Source: Fen-1258 sp964449775 (GTDB lineage: Bacteria > Bacteroidota > Ignavibacteria > Ignavibacteriales > Melioribacteraceae). From it: a DNA stretch of 64,000 nucleotides. Below, in pieces: positions 55,250-64,000 of this stretch (position 1 is the stretch's first letter; each line of letters opens with the position of its first letter). A program made the translations under genes and the position numbers. A model generated the notes under the pieces. It searched no databases and was not told the origin of the DNA. It worked only from the letters and a program-made list of their open reading frames with translations. Where the stretch lies: the NCBI GenBank assembly GCA_964449775.1, contig CAYVBQ010000010.1, positions 44,217-108,216 on the forward strand, given 5' to 3'.

Positions 55250-56261
55250 AGGCTTTTAGTGCTTCCTCAAATTTTTGGAGTAAATTTTTATCATGCATCT
55301 CTTTAGCACGGAATATCATATTCTTAATAGCCAATGGTGAACTTGAGCCGTGACCTATTATACTGATTCCATTGACACCGAGAAGCGGAACGCCGCCATA
55401 AAGCTCAGGATTAAGCGGGCTAAGAGCTTTTCTTAGGGTGTTTTTGAACAAACCAATCTTAATTTTTTCAATAATGCTTTTTTCTGCGTGTTGTTTTAAA
55501 AGGTATTTCATAAAGCCGGGAACGCTTTCACCAAATTTTAGCAAGATATTTCCGACGAACCCATCGCAAAGAACAATGTTGCTTTTACCTCTTAGAATAT
55601 CTCTCCCCTCAACACTCCCGATAAAATTTAGCTTACTCTCTCTAAGTAATGCAGCAGTCTCTTTTACCTGCTTATTCCCCTTTTCAGCTTCTTCACCAAC
55701 ATTTAACAAACCGATTGTTGGATTGGCAATATTATAAAGTTCTCTGACAAAGATTTCTGCTAAAACTGCATAACCTAAAAGATGCTGCGGTTTGACATCA
55801 ACAAAAGCCCCAACGTCGAAGACAAAAGTAGCATTGTTGGTGCTGGGAATAAAACTTCCAATAGTAGGTCTTTCTACATTTTGAAGTCGACCGATTATAA
55901 GTGTGGATATAGCTGCAACAGCGCCGGTGTTCCCTGCGCTTACGAATGCATCAGCATATTTATCTCGGACTAATTTTGCACCAACAACAAGAGACGAATC
56001 TTGCTTTGTTTTTATTGCTTCAGTTGGTTTATCATGCATATCAATAATTTGGCTGGCATGATGAATCATCTTTTCATCTAAAGAAATGTTTTCCTTTTTT
56101 GCGGTTTGCAAAATTTTTTCTTTGTCACCAACAAGAATTAATTCAAAAGAATTATCCTCTTTCAATGCAGCTAAGGCACCAAGAATTTCATGTTTAGGGG
56201 CATAGTCGCCCCCCATAGCATCAACTGCAATTCTACACTTTTCTAATTTTTTTTCAGTCAT
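55233..56261 (-). CDS. plsX: Phosphate acyltransferase
   Basis: PlsX makes acyl-phosphate from acyl-ACP for phospholipid synthesis. The 342-residue protein opens with CRIAVDAMGGDYAPKHEI and has SAGNTGAVAAI near 113, LLNVGEEAEKGN, CDGFVGNILLKFGE and the end PLLGVNGISIIGHGSS. It lies between rpmF and fabH in the conserved rpmF-plsX-fabH order. Confidence 0.95.
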   Translation of the reverse strand: MTEKKLEKCRIAVDAMGGDYAPKHEILGALAALKEDNSFELILVGDKEKILQTAKKENISLDEKMIHHASQIIDMHDKPTEAIKTKQDSSLVVGAKLVRDKYADAFVSAGNTGAVAAISTLIIGRLQNVERPTIGSFIPSTNNATFVFDVGAFVDVKPQHLLGYAVLAEIFVRELYNIANPTIGLLNVGEEAEKGNKQVKETAALLRESKLNFIGSVEGRDILRGKSNIVLCDGFVGNILLKFGESVPGFMKYLLKQHAEKSIIEKIKIGLFKNTLRKALSPLNPELYGGVPLLGVNGISIIGHGSSSPLAIKNMIFRAKEMHDKNLLQKFEEALKAYAVTK

Positions 56262-56276
56262 CTAAAAGATAGAATG

Positions 56277-56456
56277 TTACGACTCTGGAACGAACATTGA
56301 TCTGCCGGCATAATAACCGCAATTCGGACAAGCTCTATGGCTTAATTTAATTTCACCACAGTTAGAGCAGCGGCTCAAGGAAGGAACAGTTGCTTTATAG
56401 TGAGTTCTTCGCTTATCTCTTCTAGTCTTAGACATCTTTCGTTTCGGATTTGGCAT
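56277..56456 (-). CDS. rpmF: Ribosomal protein L32
   Basis: The 59-residue basic protein reads MPNPKRKMSKTRRDKRRTHY and so on, with the zinc-type cysteines CSNCGE and CPNCGYYAGR, which is the cysteine-containing form of L32. It belongs to the large ribosomal subunit. It lies between the yceD-type gene (16 bases) and plsX (15 bases), the standard order. It is easily missed because of its short length. Confidence 0.96.
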   Translation of the reverse strand: MPNPKRKMSKTRRDKRRTHYKATVPSLSRCSNCGEIKLSHRACPNCGYYAGRSMFVPES

Positions 56457-56472
56457 CGTACAACCTGTTTAT

Positions 56473-56976
56473 TTAGTTATTAAATTTACCTTTAAGTTTT
56501 TTTAGTGGTTCCCAAACATCATTTATTATTTCATTTTTACAATTACATTTCGCTTCATTTAAGTTAATTCCGCAATGAGAACACAACCCCTGGCAATCTT
56601 CCTTGCACAACTTTTTTAGAGGAATAGAAAGTTCGGCATATTCAAAAACATCGTCTCTGATATTAATCTTTTCTTGATCCGGCGATAGATACTTAACGTT
56701 GTAATCGTCAGATTCCACTTTTTCCCGGCTGAAAAGATAGCTAATCTGGAAATGACTTGTCAGATTAGTTTCAAATTCTGATACACATCTATCGCATATC
56801 GGTTTTGAATGAACTGTAATATCACAATCGAGAACAATCTGATGAGGTGATTTATCCATTCTGCAATCAACATCAACATTCCCAAAGAACAATTCTTCTA
56901 AACCGAGATTTTTGACGGGTTCACTAAGTTGGAAACTATGGATACCGTCAGAAAAATTAGTATATTTTATAATCAT
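56473..56976 (-). CDS. DUF177 (YceD-like) protein
   Basis: The 167-residue protein has the DUF177 layout: an N-terminal beta region (IHSFQLSEPVKNLGLEELFFG), KPICDRCVSEFET in the middle, and a C-terminal cysteine cluster (CKEDCQGLCSHCGINLNEAKC). YceD proteins are tied to 23S rRNA processing and always lie next to rpmF, as here. The frame is open 36 codons further upstream, but the ATG at 56976 fits the family start and leaves a promoter region shared with the divergent PrsW gene. Confidence 0.9.
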   Translation of the reverse strand: MIIKYTNFSDGIHSFQLSEPVKNLGLEELFFGNVDVDCRMDKSPHQIVLDCDITVHSKPICDRCVSEFETNLTSHFQISYLFSREKVESDDYNVKYLSPDQEKINIRDDVFEYAELSIPLKKLCKEDCQGLCSHCGINLNEAKCNCKNEIINDVWEPLKKLKGKFNN

Positions 56977-57073
56977 TTGAAGAACATGAAAAAATTGGGT
57001 CAAAATATATACAGCCAATCTTTTATAATCAAGGAGGCTATGAATTTGATTATTAATCGAAGAGTTTGAACTT

Positions 57074-58018
57074 ATGCCAATCATCGTGTCACTTTTTGCT
57101 GCTATCGTTCCTATGCTAATTTATCTGTTATTAATCTGGTGGATGGATAAATATGATCGTGAGCCAATGTTATTTGTATTTTTTCATTTTCTTTGGGGCG
57201 CATTCGGAGCTACCATTTTAGGAATAAGTGGCAGTATAATTCTTGCCTCCCTTACCGGAATGCTTGGGGAGGCATCTTATTCTTCATCCCTAATGCAGAC
57301 TATTATTTTTGCACCCTTCAGTGAAGAAGTTGCAAAAGGTTCTTTTCTCTTATTTACAATAAATTCAAGAAAATTCGATAATATCACTGATGGACTGGTA
57401 TATGGTAGTGCGATTGGGCTTGGTTTCGGCATGACGGAAAATTTTATCTATTTTTTAACATATGGAAATTCACCGGAATCTTGGTTTCAAATTGTTGTGA
57501 TTCGTTCTTTATTCTCCGCGTTAATGCATTGCGTATCAACCGGCTCTTTTGGCGCCTTGATCGCTATTTCAAAGTTTTCTTCTTCTTCGATGAAAAACAT
57601 TCTTCCCTTTTTAGGATTGACCTTAGCGATATTCATCCATTTTTCATGGAACGTATTAGTCAGTTTCCAAAACACATTTTTTTATGGCTTTTTGTTTATG
57701 TTTCTATTGCTTCTATTTTTCTTTTCTGTTTTTAAATTGTCCATTAAAAATGAAAAAAGAATCATTGAACAGGAACTTCTTGAAGAAAGTAGGATGAATT
57801 TGATTCCAGCAACACATATAAAAATTCTTAGCAGCCATCTGAGATTTCGAAGAGGATGGGTTAATGAGAACATAAGAATTATATATTCACGTTTTGCTAT
57901 CCGGCTTGCATTCAGTAAAAATCAATATAGACGAGTAAAAGATTCTTCAAAAGATTATTATGCTTTAGAAATTGAAAAAAACCGCGAAGCGGTTCGTTCT
58001 CTCTTATCAACAAATTAG
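57074..58018 (+). CDS. PrsW-family intramembrane metalloprotease
   Basis: The 314-residue protein has about seven or eight membrane segments in residues 1-230, with the PrsW motifs DKYDREPM near residue 24, FSEEVAKGSFL near 82 (the EExxK site), GLGFGMTENFIYF near 116 and the histidine in LMHCVSTGSFG near 155. PrsW proteases cut anti-sigma factors or other membrane proteins. A soluble tail of about 80 residues follows. It is divergent from the yceD-rpmF-fab cluster and leads into nadD after 9 bases. Confidence 0.88.
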   Translation: MPIIVSLFAAIVPMLIYLLLIWWMDKYDREPMLFVFFHFLWGAFGATILGISGSIILASLTGMLGEASYSSSLMQTIIFAPFSEEVAKGSFLLFTINSRKFDNITDGLVYGSAIGLGFGMTENFIYFLTYGNSPESWFQIVVIRSLFSALMHCVSTGSFGALIAISKFSSSSMKNILPFLGLTLAIFIHFSWNVLVSFQNTFFYGFLFMFLLLLFFFSVFKLSIKNEKRIIEQELLEESRMNLIPATHIKILSSHLRFRRGWVNENIRIIYSRFAIRLAFSKNQYRRVKDSSKDYYALEIEKNREAVRSLLSTN

Positions 58019-58027
58019 CGGGGCAAA

Positions 58028-58603
58028 ATGAAACATGTTGGAATTCTTGGTGGATCGTTTGATCCAATTCATATCGGACATTTGATTACCTCTTATGAAG
58101 TGTTACAAAAAAGAAATCTTGAGAAGATAATTTTTGTGCCGTGTAATATATCTCCTCATAAACTTGATCAGAAAATCACGGAAAATTTTCATAGGTTGAA
58201 CATGATAAATTTAGCCGTCGAGGATTTTCCTTCTTTTGAGGTGTCTGACTTTGAAATCCGCAAAGGTGATGTTTCCTATACTTATAATACTTTGGTGGAG
58301 TTAAAAAAAACCTATGATAATTTGGAACTGATAATTGGGTTCGATAACATTTTGGTATTCGAGAAATGGAATCGTCCCGATGATATCTTCCAACTGGCTA
58401 AAGTAGTTGTTATGAAACGGACGATAGATTGCGTCCCTACCTCCCGCAGTAAATATTTTGATTCAGCTATATTACTTGATACAACTTTAGTAGATATCTC
58501 TTCAACTGAAATTAGAGAACGCGTTAAAAATAAACTACCAATTGATTATCTTGTCCCAGCTAAAGTAAAAGAATATATTTCTCAAAACGGATTATACCTT
58601 TGA
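58028..58603 (+). CDS. nadD: Nicotinate-nucleotide adenylyltransferase
   Basis: NadD adenylates nicotinate mononucleotide in NAD synthesis. The 191-residue protein begins VGILGGSFDPIHIGHL, the nucleotidyltransferase HxGH region, then VPCNISPHK, LIIGFDNILVFEKW and the C-terminal VDISSTEIRERVKN. Its stop overlaps the meaB start (TGATG). Confidence 0.95.
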   Translation: MKHVGILGGSFDPIHIGHLITSYEVLQKRNLEKIIFVPCNISPHKLDQKITENFHRLNMINLAVEDFPSFEVSDFEIRKGDVSYTYNTLVELKKTYDNLELIIGFDNILVFEKWNRPDDIFQLAKVVVMKRTIDCVPTSRSKYFDSAILLDTTLVDISSTEIRERVKNKLPIDYLVPAKVKEYISQNGLYL

Positions 58604-59571
58604 TGGATACAAGTATTTCAAATCATATTATTGATAGAATATTTAATAACGACAGACGAGCTGTTTCACGAGCCATTAGTATTATTGAAACCGGGAACTC
58701 TAATTCAACCGAGATTCTTAAAGAATTGCACAAGAAAATTGGTAATGCTTACAGAATCGGGATTACAGGTCCTCCAGGCGCGGGTAAATCTACATTGACC
58801 AATCAACTAACAAAATATTACAGAAAACAGAATAAGAAAGTTGGAATAATTGCCGTTGACCCAACAAGCCCTTTTACCGGAGGAGCTTTATTGGGAGATC
58901 GCGTTCGTATGAGTGAAGTAGGCATTGATTCCGGTGTATTCATTCGAAGTATGGCAACACGGGGAAGTCTGGGTGGGCTTAGCAGAAAAACAATCGATGC
59001 AGCAGACGTTCTCGACGCCGCCGGGTATGATATTATTATCCTCGAAACAGTTGGTGTTGGTCAATCTGAACTCGATGTGGCTAAAGCCGCAGACACAACA
59101 ATTGTAGTTCTTGTACCGGAATCCGGTGATTCAATTCAAGCAATGAAAGCCGGACTTATGGAGATTGCTGATTTCTTTGTGTTGAATAAGAGCGATAGAC
59201 CCGGTGCTGACACCGCGATGATGGCGCTCAAAACTATTTTAATGCTTCGAGATCATGATGAAAAAAGTTGGCTGCCTAATATCATTAAATCAGTCGCATC
59301 GGAAAATAGCGGAACAAAAGAAATTGCAGATGAAATTGATCGGCATCATCTGTTCTTAGATCAAAATGGATTACTAAAAACAAAACGCGAAGCGAATTAC
59401 AAAGTCCGTATCAAAGAGATTGTAGAACATTTATTGAAGAATGAATTATGGAAAGAAAATCGCGCTGTAAGTCTTGAAGCATCTCTCGCAAAAGTTGTAG
59501 AAGGTGAAACATCTCCTTATCAAATTGCGGAAACAATTTTTAAAGATTTCAAATTAACCATTAAACAGTAG
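58603..59571 (+). CDS. meaB: Methylmalonyl-CoA mutase-associated GTPase
   Basis: The 322-residue G3E GTPase has Walker A GITGPPGAGKSTLTNQL near residue 48, DPTSPFTGGALLGDRVRM near 80, the ETVGVGQSELDVA switch near 145 and NKSDRPGA for guanine recognition near 197. MeaB protects and reloads the B12-dependent methylmalonyl-CoA mutase. The mutase itself is not in the window. The ATG at 58603 overlaps the nadD stop. An acyl-CoA dehydrogenase follows after 6 bases. Confidence 0.93.
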   Translation: MDTSISNHIIDRIFNNDRRAVSRAISIIETGNSNSTEILKELHKKIGNAYRIGITGPPGAGKSTLTNQLTKYYRKQNKKVGIIAVDPTSPFTGGALLGDRVRMSEVGIDSGVFIRSMATRGSLGGLSRKTIDAADVLDAAGYDIIILETVGVGQSELDVAKAADTTIVVLVPESGDSIQAMKAGLMEIADFFVLNKSDRPGADTAMMALKTILMLRDHDEKSWLPNIIKSVASENSGTKEIADEIDRHHLFLDQNGLLKTKREANYKVRIKEIVEHLLKNELWKENRAVSLEASLAKVVEGETSPYQIAETIFKDFKLTIKQ

Positions 59572-59577
59572 GTTGTT

Positions 59578-60747
59578 ATGGTAGAATCAAAAGCCGAAAA
59601 TAATTTTCTTATCGAGTTTGATGATAACCAATTAGCAATAAAGAATACAATTCGAGAATTCGCCGAAGAACAAATCAAACCACGTATAATGGAATTTGAT
59701 GAGTCACAAAGATTTCCAATGGAGTTGATGCAACAGCTTGGTCAACTTGGTTTTCTTGGAATTCTTGTTCCGGAAATATTTGGCGGTTCTGAACTCGGAT
59801 ACGTTGAGTATGCGCTTATTGTAGAAGAACTTGCACGGATTGATCCTTCCATTGCTCTTTCTGTTGCGGCACATAATGGTCTCTGCACAAATCATATCAA
59901 TGTTTTCGCAAACGATGAACTGAAGAGTAAATATTTGCCTGACCTTGCCAGCGGAAGAAAAATTGGCGCCTGGGGTTTAACTGAACCAGGTTCCGGCAGT
60001 GATGCTGCAGCAATGCAAACTACTGCTATGAAGGATGGGGACTTCTATATACTTAACGGCACCAAAGCTTTCATTACTCATGGTGGTGTTGGTGAAACAG
60101 CTGTTGTACTTGCCGTAACGGATAAAACCAAAAGTAAAAAAGGGATCTCAGCTTTTATCGTTGAGAAAGGAACACAAGGTTTTTCTACCGGGAAAAAAGA
60201 GAACAAACTTGGAATGCGTTCTAGCGAAACGACACAATTAATATTTGAGAATTGCCGTGTACCTGCTGAAAACCTAATTGGTAATGAGGGAGAAGGATTC
60301 ACACAAGCTATGAAAATTCTTGAAGGTGGAAGAATTTCTATTGCGGCGTTAAGTGTTGGACTTGCGCAAGGTTGTCTTGAGGCATCACTTGCTTACTCTA
60401 AAGAAAGGAAGCAATTCGGTAAATCAATTTCAGAGTTTCAGGCTATCCAATTCAAGTTTGCAGATCTGGCTACAGATATTGAAGCCGCTCGGTTGATGAC
60501 TTTCAAAGCGGCAAAAATGAAAGACCAGAAGAAAAATATTCTGGATATTGCCGCTAAAGCAAAACTCTTCGCGAGTGAGGTTGCTACTCGTGCTGCAAAC
60601 GAAGCCGTCCAAATATTCGGCGGTTATGGATTTACAAAAGATTATCCGGTTGAAAAATTTTATCGTGATGTTAAATTACTAACTATCGGCGAAGGAACTT
60701 CCGAAGTCCAACGGATAGTTATAGCAAGATCTCTTTTACAAGATTAA
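59578..60747 (+). CDS. Acyl-CoA dehydrogenase
   Basis: The 389-residue flavoenzyme has the family signatures GAWGLTEPGSGSDAAAM near residue 130, KAFITHGGVG, and QIFGGYGFTKDYPVEKFYRD near 345, followed by the catalytic glutamate in IGEGTSEVQRIV. That position fits the short/medium-chain (butyryl-type) enzymes, not isovaleryl-CoA dehydrogenase. It takes two electrons from acyl-CoA to ETF. It lies between meaB and an MCC-type carboxyltransferase, which suggests branched-chain or odd-chain acyl degradation. Confidence 0.93.
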   Translation: MVESKAENNFLIEFDDNQLAIKNTIREFAEEQIKPRIMEFDESQRFPMELMQQLGQLGFLGILVPEIFGGSELGYVEYALIVEELARIDPSIALSVAAHNGLCTNHINVFANDELKSKYLPDLASGRKIGAWGLTEPGSGSDAAAMQTTAMKDGDFYILNGTKAFITHGGVGETAVVLAVTDKTKSKKGISAFIVEKGTQGFSTGKKENKLGMRSSETTQLIFENCRVPAENLIGNEGEGFTQAMKILEGGRISIAALSVGLAQGCLEASLAYSKERKQFGKSISEFQAIQFKFADLATDIEAARLMTFKAAKMKDQKKNILDIAAKAKLFASEVATRAANEAVQIFGGYGFTKDYPVEKFYRDVKLLTIGEGTSEVQRIVIARSLLQD

Positions 60748-60869
60748 TAAATGAATGCAAGGCTTTGCGACCTTTGCGAAACCCTTTGCGTGCTTTGCGG
60801 TTAAAAACTCAACCGCAGAGTTCGCTAAACAGGCGCTAATAACCCAAAGAAAAAATTACAAATAATATT
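60748..60869. repeat. CTTTGCG low-complexity intergenic repeat
   Basis: The space before the carboxyltransferase gene has several CTTTGCG units and a hairpin TGCGGTT-AAAAACTC-AACCGCA. It resembles the CTTCGTG repeat near 20150 in style but not in sequence. No gene is present. Confidence 0.6.
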
Positions 60870-62537
60870 ATGACACAAATTGGCAATAACATAAAATCAA
60901 ACGATTCATTTCTTCGAAGAGAAGATTTTCATAAAAATCTTATTAGAAAAATTAATGCCTTGAGAGATACTATTAAACTCGGAGGCGGGAAAAGTGCAAT
61001 CGAAAAACAACATGAAAAAGGAAAACTGACCGCTCGCGAGAGAATTGAAAAATTAATTGATAAAGGATCAGCTTTTTTTGAGTTAAATACTTTTGCTGCA
61101 TACGATATGTATAAAGAGTACGGCGGCGCACCAAGCAGTGGAACAATCTTTGGAATAGGAAAAATATGTGGTAAGATTTTTGTAATTGTTGCAAACGATG
61201 CAACTGTAAAAGCAGGCGCTTGGTTCCCAATTACCGCAAAGAAAAATTTACGTGCTCAAGAAATTGCAATCGAGAATCGAATTCCGATTATCTATCTTGT
61301 CGATAGCGCCGGTGTCTTCCTCCCTCTTCAAGAAGATATTTTCCCGGATAAGGAACACTTTGGAAGGATCTTTCGTAACAATGCAATTATGTCTTCGATG
61401 GGTATTCCACAGATCGCCGCAATCATGGGTCCGTGTGTAGCCGGCGGAGCTTATTTACCGATAATGAGTGATGAAGCTCTAATCGTTGAAGGTGAAGGAT
61501 CCGTTTTTCTTGCCGGATCTCATTTAGTAAAAGCTGCCATTGGTGAAGAGATTTCGAATGAAAGTCTTGGCGGAGCGCGTGTTCAATCAAATATTTCCGG
61601 TGTTACAGATTACATAATGAAAAACGATGACGAATGTCTTCTTCAAATAAGAAGTTTAGTTAGTAAGTATGGAGAGAATGAAAAAGCCGGTTTCAATCGT
61701 GTTAACTCCCTTCCTCCTAAGTTTGATTCAAAAGAAATTTACGGATTGATTCCTGAAGATGGAACTAAACCATATGACACTTATGAACTTCTTGCACGTA
61801 TAGTTGATAACTCCGAAATAGATGAATATAAAGCCGGATTCGGAAAAAGTTTGATCACTGCTTATGCCAGAATTGATGGATGGGCAGTTGGAATAGTTGC
61901 TAATCAACGCAGTGTTGTGAAGACTGAATCCGTCAAAGGCGGAGGTGAGATGCAAATCGGCGGAGTGATCTACTCTGATAGTGCCGATAAGGCGACACGC
62001 TTCATAATGAATTGTAACCAGAAAAAAATTCCTCTTTTATTTCTGCAAGATGTAACCGGATTTATGGTTGGAAGTAAAGCAGAGCATGGTGGAATAATCA
62101 AAGATGGCGCAAAGATGGTGAACGCGGTTGCAAATTCTGTGGTGCCGAAGATAACGATCATAGTTGGCAACAGTTATGGTGCAGGAAATTACGCGATGTG
62201 TGGCAAAGCTTACGATCCCCGTTTTATCTTTGCTTATCCGAATGCTAAAATTTCTGTGATGGGTGGTGCGCAAGCTAGTTCTGTTCTACTGGATATCAGA
62301 ATCAAACAAGGAGAAAAATCCGGTATTGCATTCACCGAAGAGCAGAAAAAAAAATTACTGAACGAAATTATGCAATCTTACGAAGAGACAAGCAATCCAT
62401 TGCACGCGGCAGCCCGATTGTGGGTTGATGAAATAATTGACCCGGTACTTACAAGAGAATACATTTCGTATTCAATCGAGTGCGCAAACAACAATCCTCA
62501 TATTCCACGTTTCAATCCGGGCGTGATTCAAACTTAG
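60870..62537 (+). CDS. Acyl-CoA carboxylase carboxyltransferase subunit (methylcrotonyl-CoA type)
   Basis: The 555-residue protein is a biotin-dependent carboxyltransferase: LTARERIEKLIDKG near residue 50, VDSAGVFLPLQEDIFPDKEH near 145, MGPCVAGGAYLPIMSDE near 185 and FLQDVTGFMVGSKAEHGGI near 392. The FLPLQE-FPDKEHFGRIF stretch is a mark of methylcrotonyl-CoA carboxylase beta subunits; propionyl-CoA carboxylases have RIQEG there. It probably serves leucine degradation, with the biotin subunit encoded past the window or elsewhere. A similar geranyl-CoA enzyme is less likely. Confidence 0.88.
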   Translation: MTQIGNNIKSNDSFLRREDFHKNLIRKINALRDTIKLGGGKSAIEKQHEKGKLTARERIEKLIDKGSAFFELNTFAAYDMYKEYGGAPSSGTIFGIGKICGKIFVIVANDATVKAGAWFPITAKKNLRAQEIAIENRIPIIYLVDSAGVFLPLQEDIFPDKEHFGRIFRNNAIMSSMGIPQIAAIMGPCVAGGAYLPIMSDEALIVEGEGSVFLAGSHLVKAAIGEEISNESLGGARVQSNISGVTDYIMKNDDECLLQIRSLVSKYGENEKAGFNRVNSLPPKFDSKEIYGLIPEDGTKPYDTYELLARIVDNSEIDEYKAGFGKSLITAYARIDGWAVGIVANQRSVVKTESVKGGGEMQIGGVIYSDSADKATRFIMNCNQKKIPLLFLQDVTGFMVGSKAEHGGIIKDGAKMVNAVANSVVPKITIIVGNSYGAGNYAMCGKAYDPRFIFAYPNAKISVMGGAQASSVLLDIRIKQGEKSGIAFTEEQKKKLLNEIMQSYEETSNPLHAAARLWVDEIIDPVLTREYISYSIECANNNPHIPRFNPGVIQT

Positions 62538-62637
62538 TTTTACGGAACCTGAAGCTGCTCAATGAAGCCGCATCGAAGAGAATTTATTCCGATTCTTCAT
62601 TTATCCAATTTCTCTTTGACGGTACTAAAATAAAGCA

Positions 62638-62666
62638 TTGACAAGATAGATGTTTCATCATAAATT
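62638..62666 (+). promoter_or_regulatory. Candidate sigma-70-type promoter for the outer-membrane protein gene
   Basis: TTGACA (62638-62643) and TAAATT (62661-62666) are separated by 17 bases, and the ATG at 62694 follows with a strong GAGGAGG site. The leader would be about 20 bases. This fits a housekeeping promoter, although Bacteroidota often use a different consensus. Confidence 0.5.
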
Positions 62667-62693
62667 AAAACTGTATTTTTTGAGGAGGATGTT

Positions 62694-64000
62694 ATGAAAC
62701 TACGAATAGTTATTTCCGTTCTTCCACTCTTTCTACTCGCATCTGAGCTGTTCGCACAATGGATTTCAATTCGCACAGTCCCAATTATCGCAAGCAATCA
62801 ATCCGAGTTTCAACCATCTCTTGCGCGTGGAATGGGAAATATTTCGATCGCTTTTGATGATCCGCTCGGAAGTCATTTTATCAATCCCGCAAAAGCATCG
62901 CGGTTGAACGGTATAACGCTCTTCACTTCCCCATCGCGGAACAGTTGGAGTAATGAAGATGGACGAGCGGTATTTGCCGGAGGTGGTTCTTCGTTCTATC
63001 CTGGTGCATCTTTTAATTCAATTCCGTTCGGCGGGTTCTTCAAATCTGATAACTACTTTGGTGGAATCATGCTTGCGTATCAGGGATATGCCGGGGAAAG
63101 ATCGCAGCGTAATTTCGTTTCGATTAGTCCCACAAATTCTTCCATGGTAGATGTAAAGAGAACCGATGTTGGCAACAATACTTACCTGTACGGTTTGTTT
63201 GGCATGTCAATTCCGAATACCCGCCTCTCTGTTGCTCTAAGCGGCTCGTGGGGAAAGTTCGGTGCAATAGATGGCGTTAATTTACTCTACCCCGGCGCAC
63301 TGGATCTTAAACAAGATGGCGAAGCGTGGGAAGCAAAATTTGGTGCTGTTGCAGAATTGCCCTACGGCGATAGACTGGAATTTGTTGCCGGGCGAAGTAT
63401 CTATAAGGCAACACACGAAGTGAGTTATTCAAACTTTTCCTGGCTCTGGCGCGACCCGCTAATTACAAACTTAATAAGAACAGAGATCAACAAAGACGAA
63501 ACAAAAGAATGGCTGATGTATGCACGTTATATGCGACCCATCAATAGTTTTTGGAAAGTTGGCGTATCATTAAGCGTGAACTGGAAAGACCATCCGAAAA
63601 TTCCGAACTACAGTCTTGCTAATATTCCCCGGGACCCTGGTATTTCTGTTGCGTACAACATTGGAGTTGGAGCGAATTGGTCGAACAGCAAATCGCTGTG
63701 GGGCTTCGAATACATCTACGAACCAATCGCAACTAATACTTGGGCAGAAGCCGGCGAACAAATACTGCCGCCGCCAAATCAAAATCTTTCCCCAAATTAC
63801 AAAACAATTGAAAACTTCTTCACCTTCTACAATCATATAATACGAATCGGACATCAGTCGCAGTCCAAGTGGGAATGGTTGGATTATCGTTTTGGCGTGC
63901 AGTTTCGCTTCTACAGATACAACATGAATCAGAACGACAATATTCGCCGCACAGCCCGCGTGTTTTCAACAGATTGGTTGGAAACAACAGCAAGCGGCGG
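62694..64000 (+). CDS. Outer-membrane beta-barrel protein, truncated by the window end
   Basis: At least 435 codons are open to the end of the window. A signal peptide (LRIVISVLPLFLLASELFAQ) is followed by SLARGMGNISIAFDDPLGSHFINPAKASRL, the opening typical of PorV/FadL-like barrels of the Bacteroidota group, and then alternating aromatic strands. GAGGAGG lies 6 bases before the ATG and a promoter-like pair is seen at 62638. The substrate is unknown; a role in hydrophobic compound uptake or in a surface secretion system are both possible. Confidence 0.85.
   Translation, partial: MKLRIVISVLPLFLLASELFAQWISIRTVPIIASNQSEFQPSLARGMGNISIAFDDPLGSHFINPAKASRLNGITLFTSPSRNSWSNEDGRAVFAGGGSSFYPGASFNSIPFGGFFKSDNYFGGIMLAYQGYAGERSQRNFVSISPTNSSMVDVKRTDVGNNTYLYGLFGMSIPNTRLSVALSGSWGKFGAIDGVNLLYPGALDLKQDGEAWEAKFGAVAELPYGDRLEFVAGRSIYKATHEVSYSNFSWLWRDPLITNLIRTEINKDETKEWLMYARYMRPINSFWKVGVSLSVNWKDHPKIPNYSLANIPRDPGISVAYNIGVGANWSNSKSLWGFEYIYEPIATNTWAEAGEQILPPPNQNLSPNYKTIENFFTFYNHIIRIGHQSQSKWEWLDYRFGVQFRFYRYNMNQNDNIRRTARVFSTDWLETTASG

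Overview
The window is AT-rich bacterial chromosome, densely packed, with many ATGA or TAATG start/stop overlaps. The gene set points to the Ignavibacteria/Chlorobi side of the Bacteroidota group: FloA, a DUF3109 cysteine protein inside the fatty-acid cluster, an M64 peptidase, an Omp85 protein, a trimeric [FeFe] hydrogenase, PduS/PduT-like microcompartment proteins, and a repeated element ending in TATCTTTG that fits the Bacteroidetes -7 consensus TAnnTTTG. This placement is inference; no rRNA is present. The organism is probably Gram-negative (heptosyltransferase-like genes, Omp85, outer-membrane protein) and anaerobic or facultative. Two 100-N gaps, each flanked by the same 55 bases on both sides, show this is a short-read scaffold, probably a metagenome bin.

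Layout. 1-4.2 kb: three family 9 glycosyltransferases, a homocysteine methyltransferase and ispE. 4.2-10.5 kb (minus): a RegB-like sensor kinase, then a hydrogenase operon (NuoE-like, kinase remnant, response regulator, NuoE-like, NuoF-like, HydA). 10.9-13.3 kb: purE-purK and a GIN-domain lipoprotein. 13.5-19.9 kb: a 1293-residue protein with TPRs and three CbbX-type AAA+ modules, then an ABC-2 exporter pair. 19.9-25.0 kb: an accessory stretch with hairpin repeats, an SDR, an exported RidA, and three toxin-antitoxin loci, two of which have lost their toxin. 25.0-33.2 kb (minus): clpC, a pterin dehydratase, pyrE, an M64 peptidase, a SpoIIE-type phosphatase, PduS-like and PduT-like genes. 33.4-36.9 kb: floA, an unknown gene and a UvrD-type helicase. 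37.3-40.8 kb: an orphan antitoxin, then a nucleoside salvage operon (cdd, tdk, CNT transporter, purine nucleoside phosphorylase). 41.0-46.4 kb (minus): gcvP, a CoA-binding protein, an Omp85 protein and rsmE. 46.5-47.4 kb: a PIN toxin-antitoxin pair lying between two copies of the gcvP 5' end. 47.6-57.0 kb (minus): yceD-type gene, rpmF, plsX, fabH, fabD, DUF3109, fabG, acpP, fabF, rnc, then a FapA-like protein. 57.1-64.0 kb: PrsW, nadD, meaB, acyl-CoA dehydrogenase, an MCC-type carboxyltransferase and a truncated outer-membrane protein.

The most unusual signal is how the toxin-antitoxin genes are placed. Three modules are bracketed by direct repeats: 73-base double hairpins around yafQ-dinJ, a 34-base promoter-like repeat around an orphan antitoxin upstream of cdd, and about 200 bases of the gcvP 5' end around the PIN pair. 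In the last two cases the neighbouring housekeeping gene stayed intact with its own upstream sequence. Other notable items are the triple AAA+ protein with a degenerate third ATPase, a PduS/PduT pair with no other microcompartment genes in view, a minimal hydrogenase HydB, short palindromic elements in near-identical copies, and a 7-bp tandem repeat inside rsmE.
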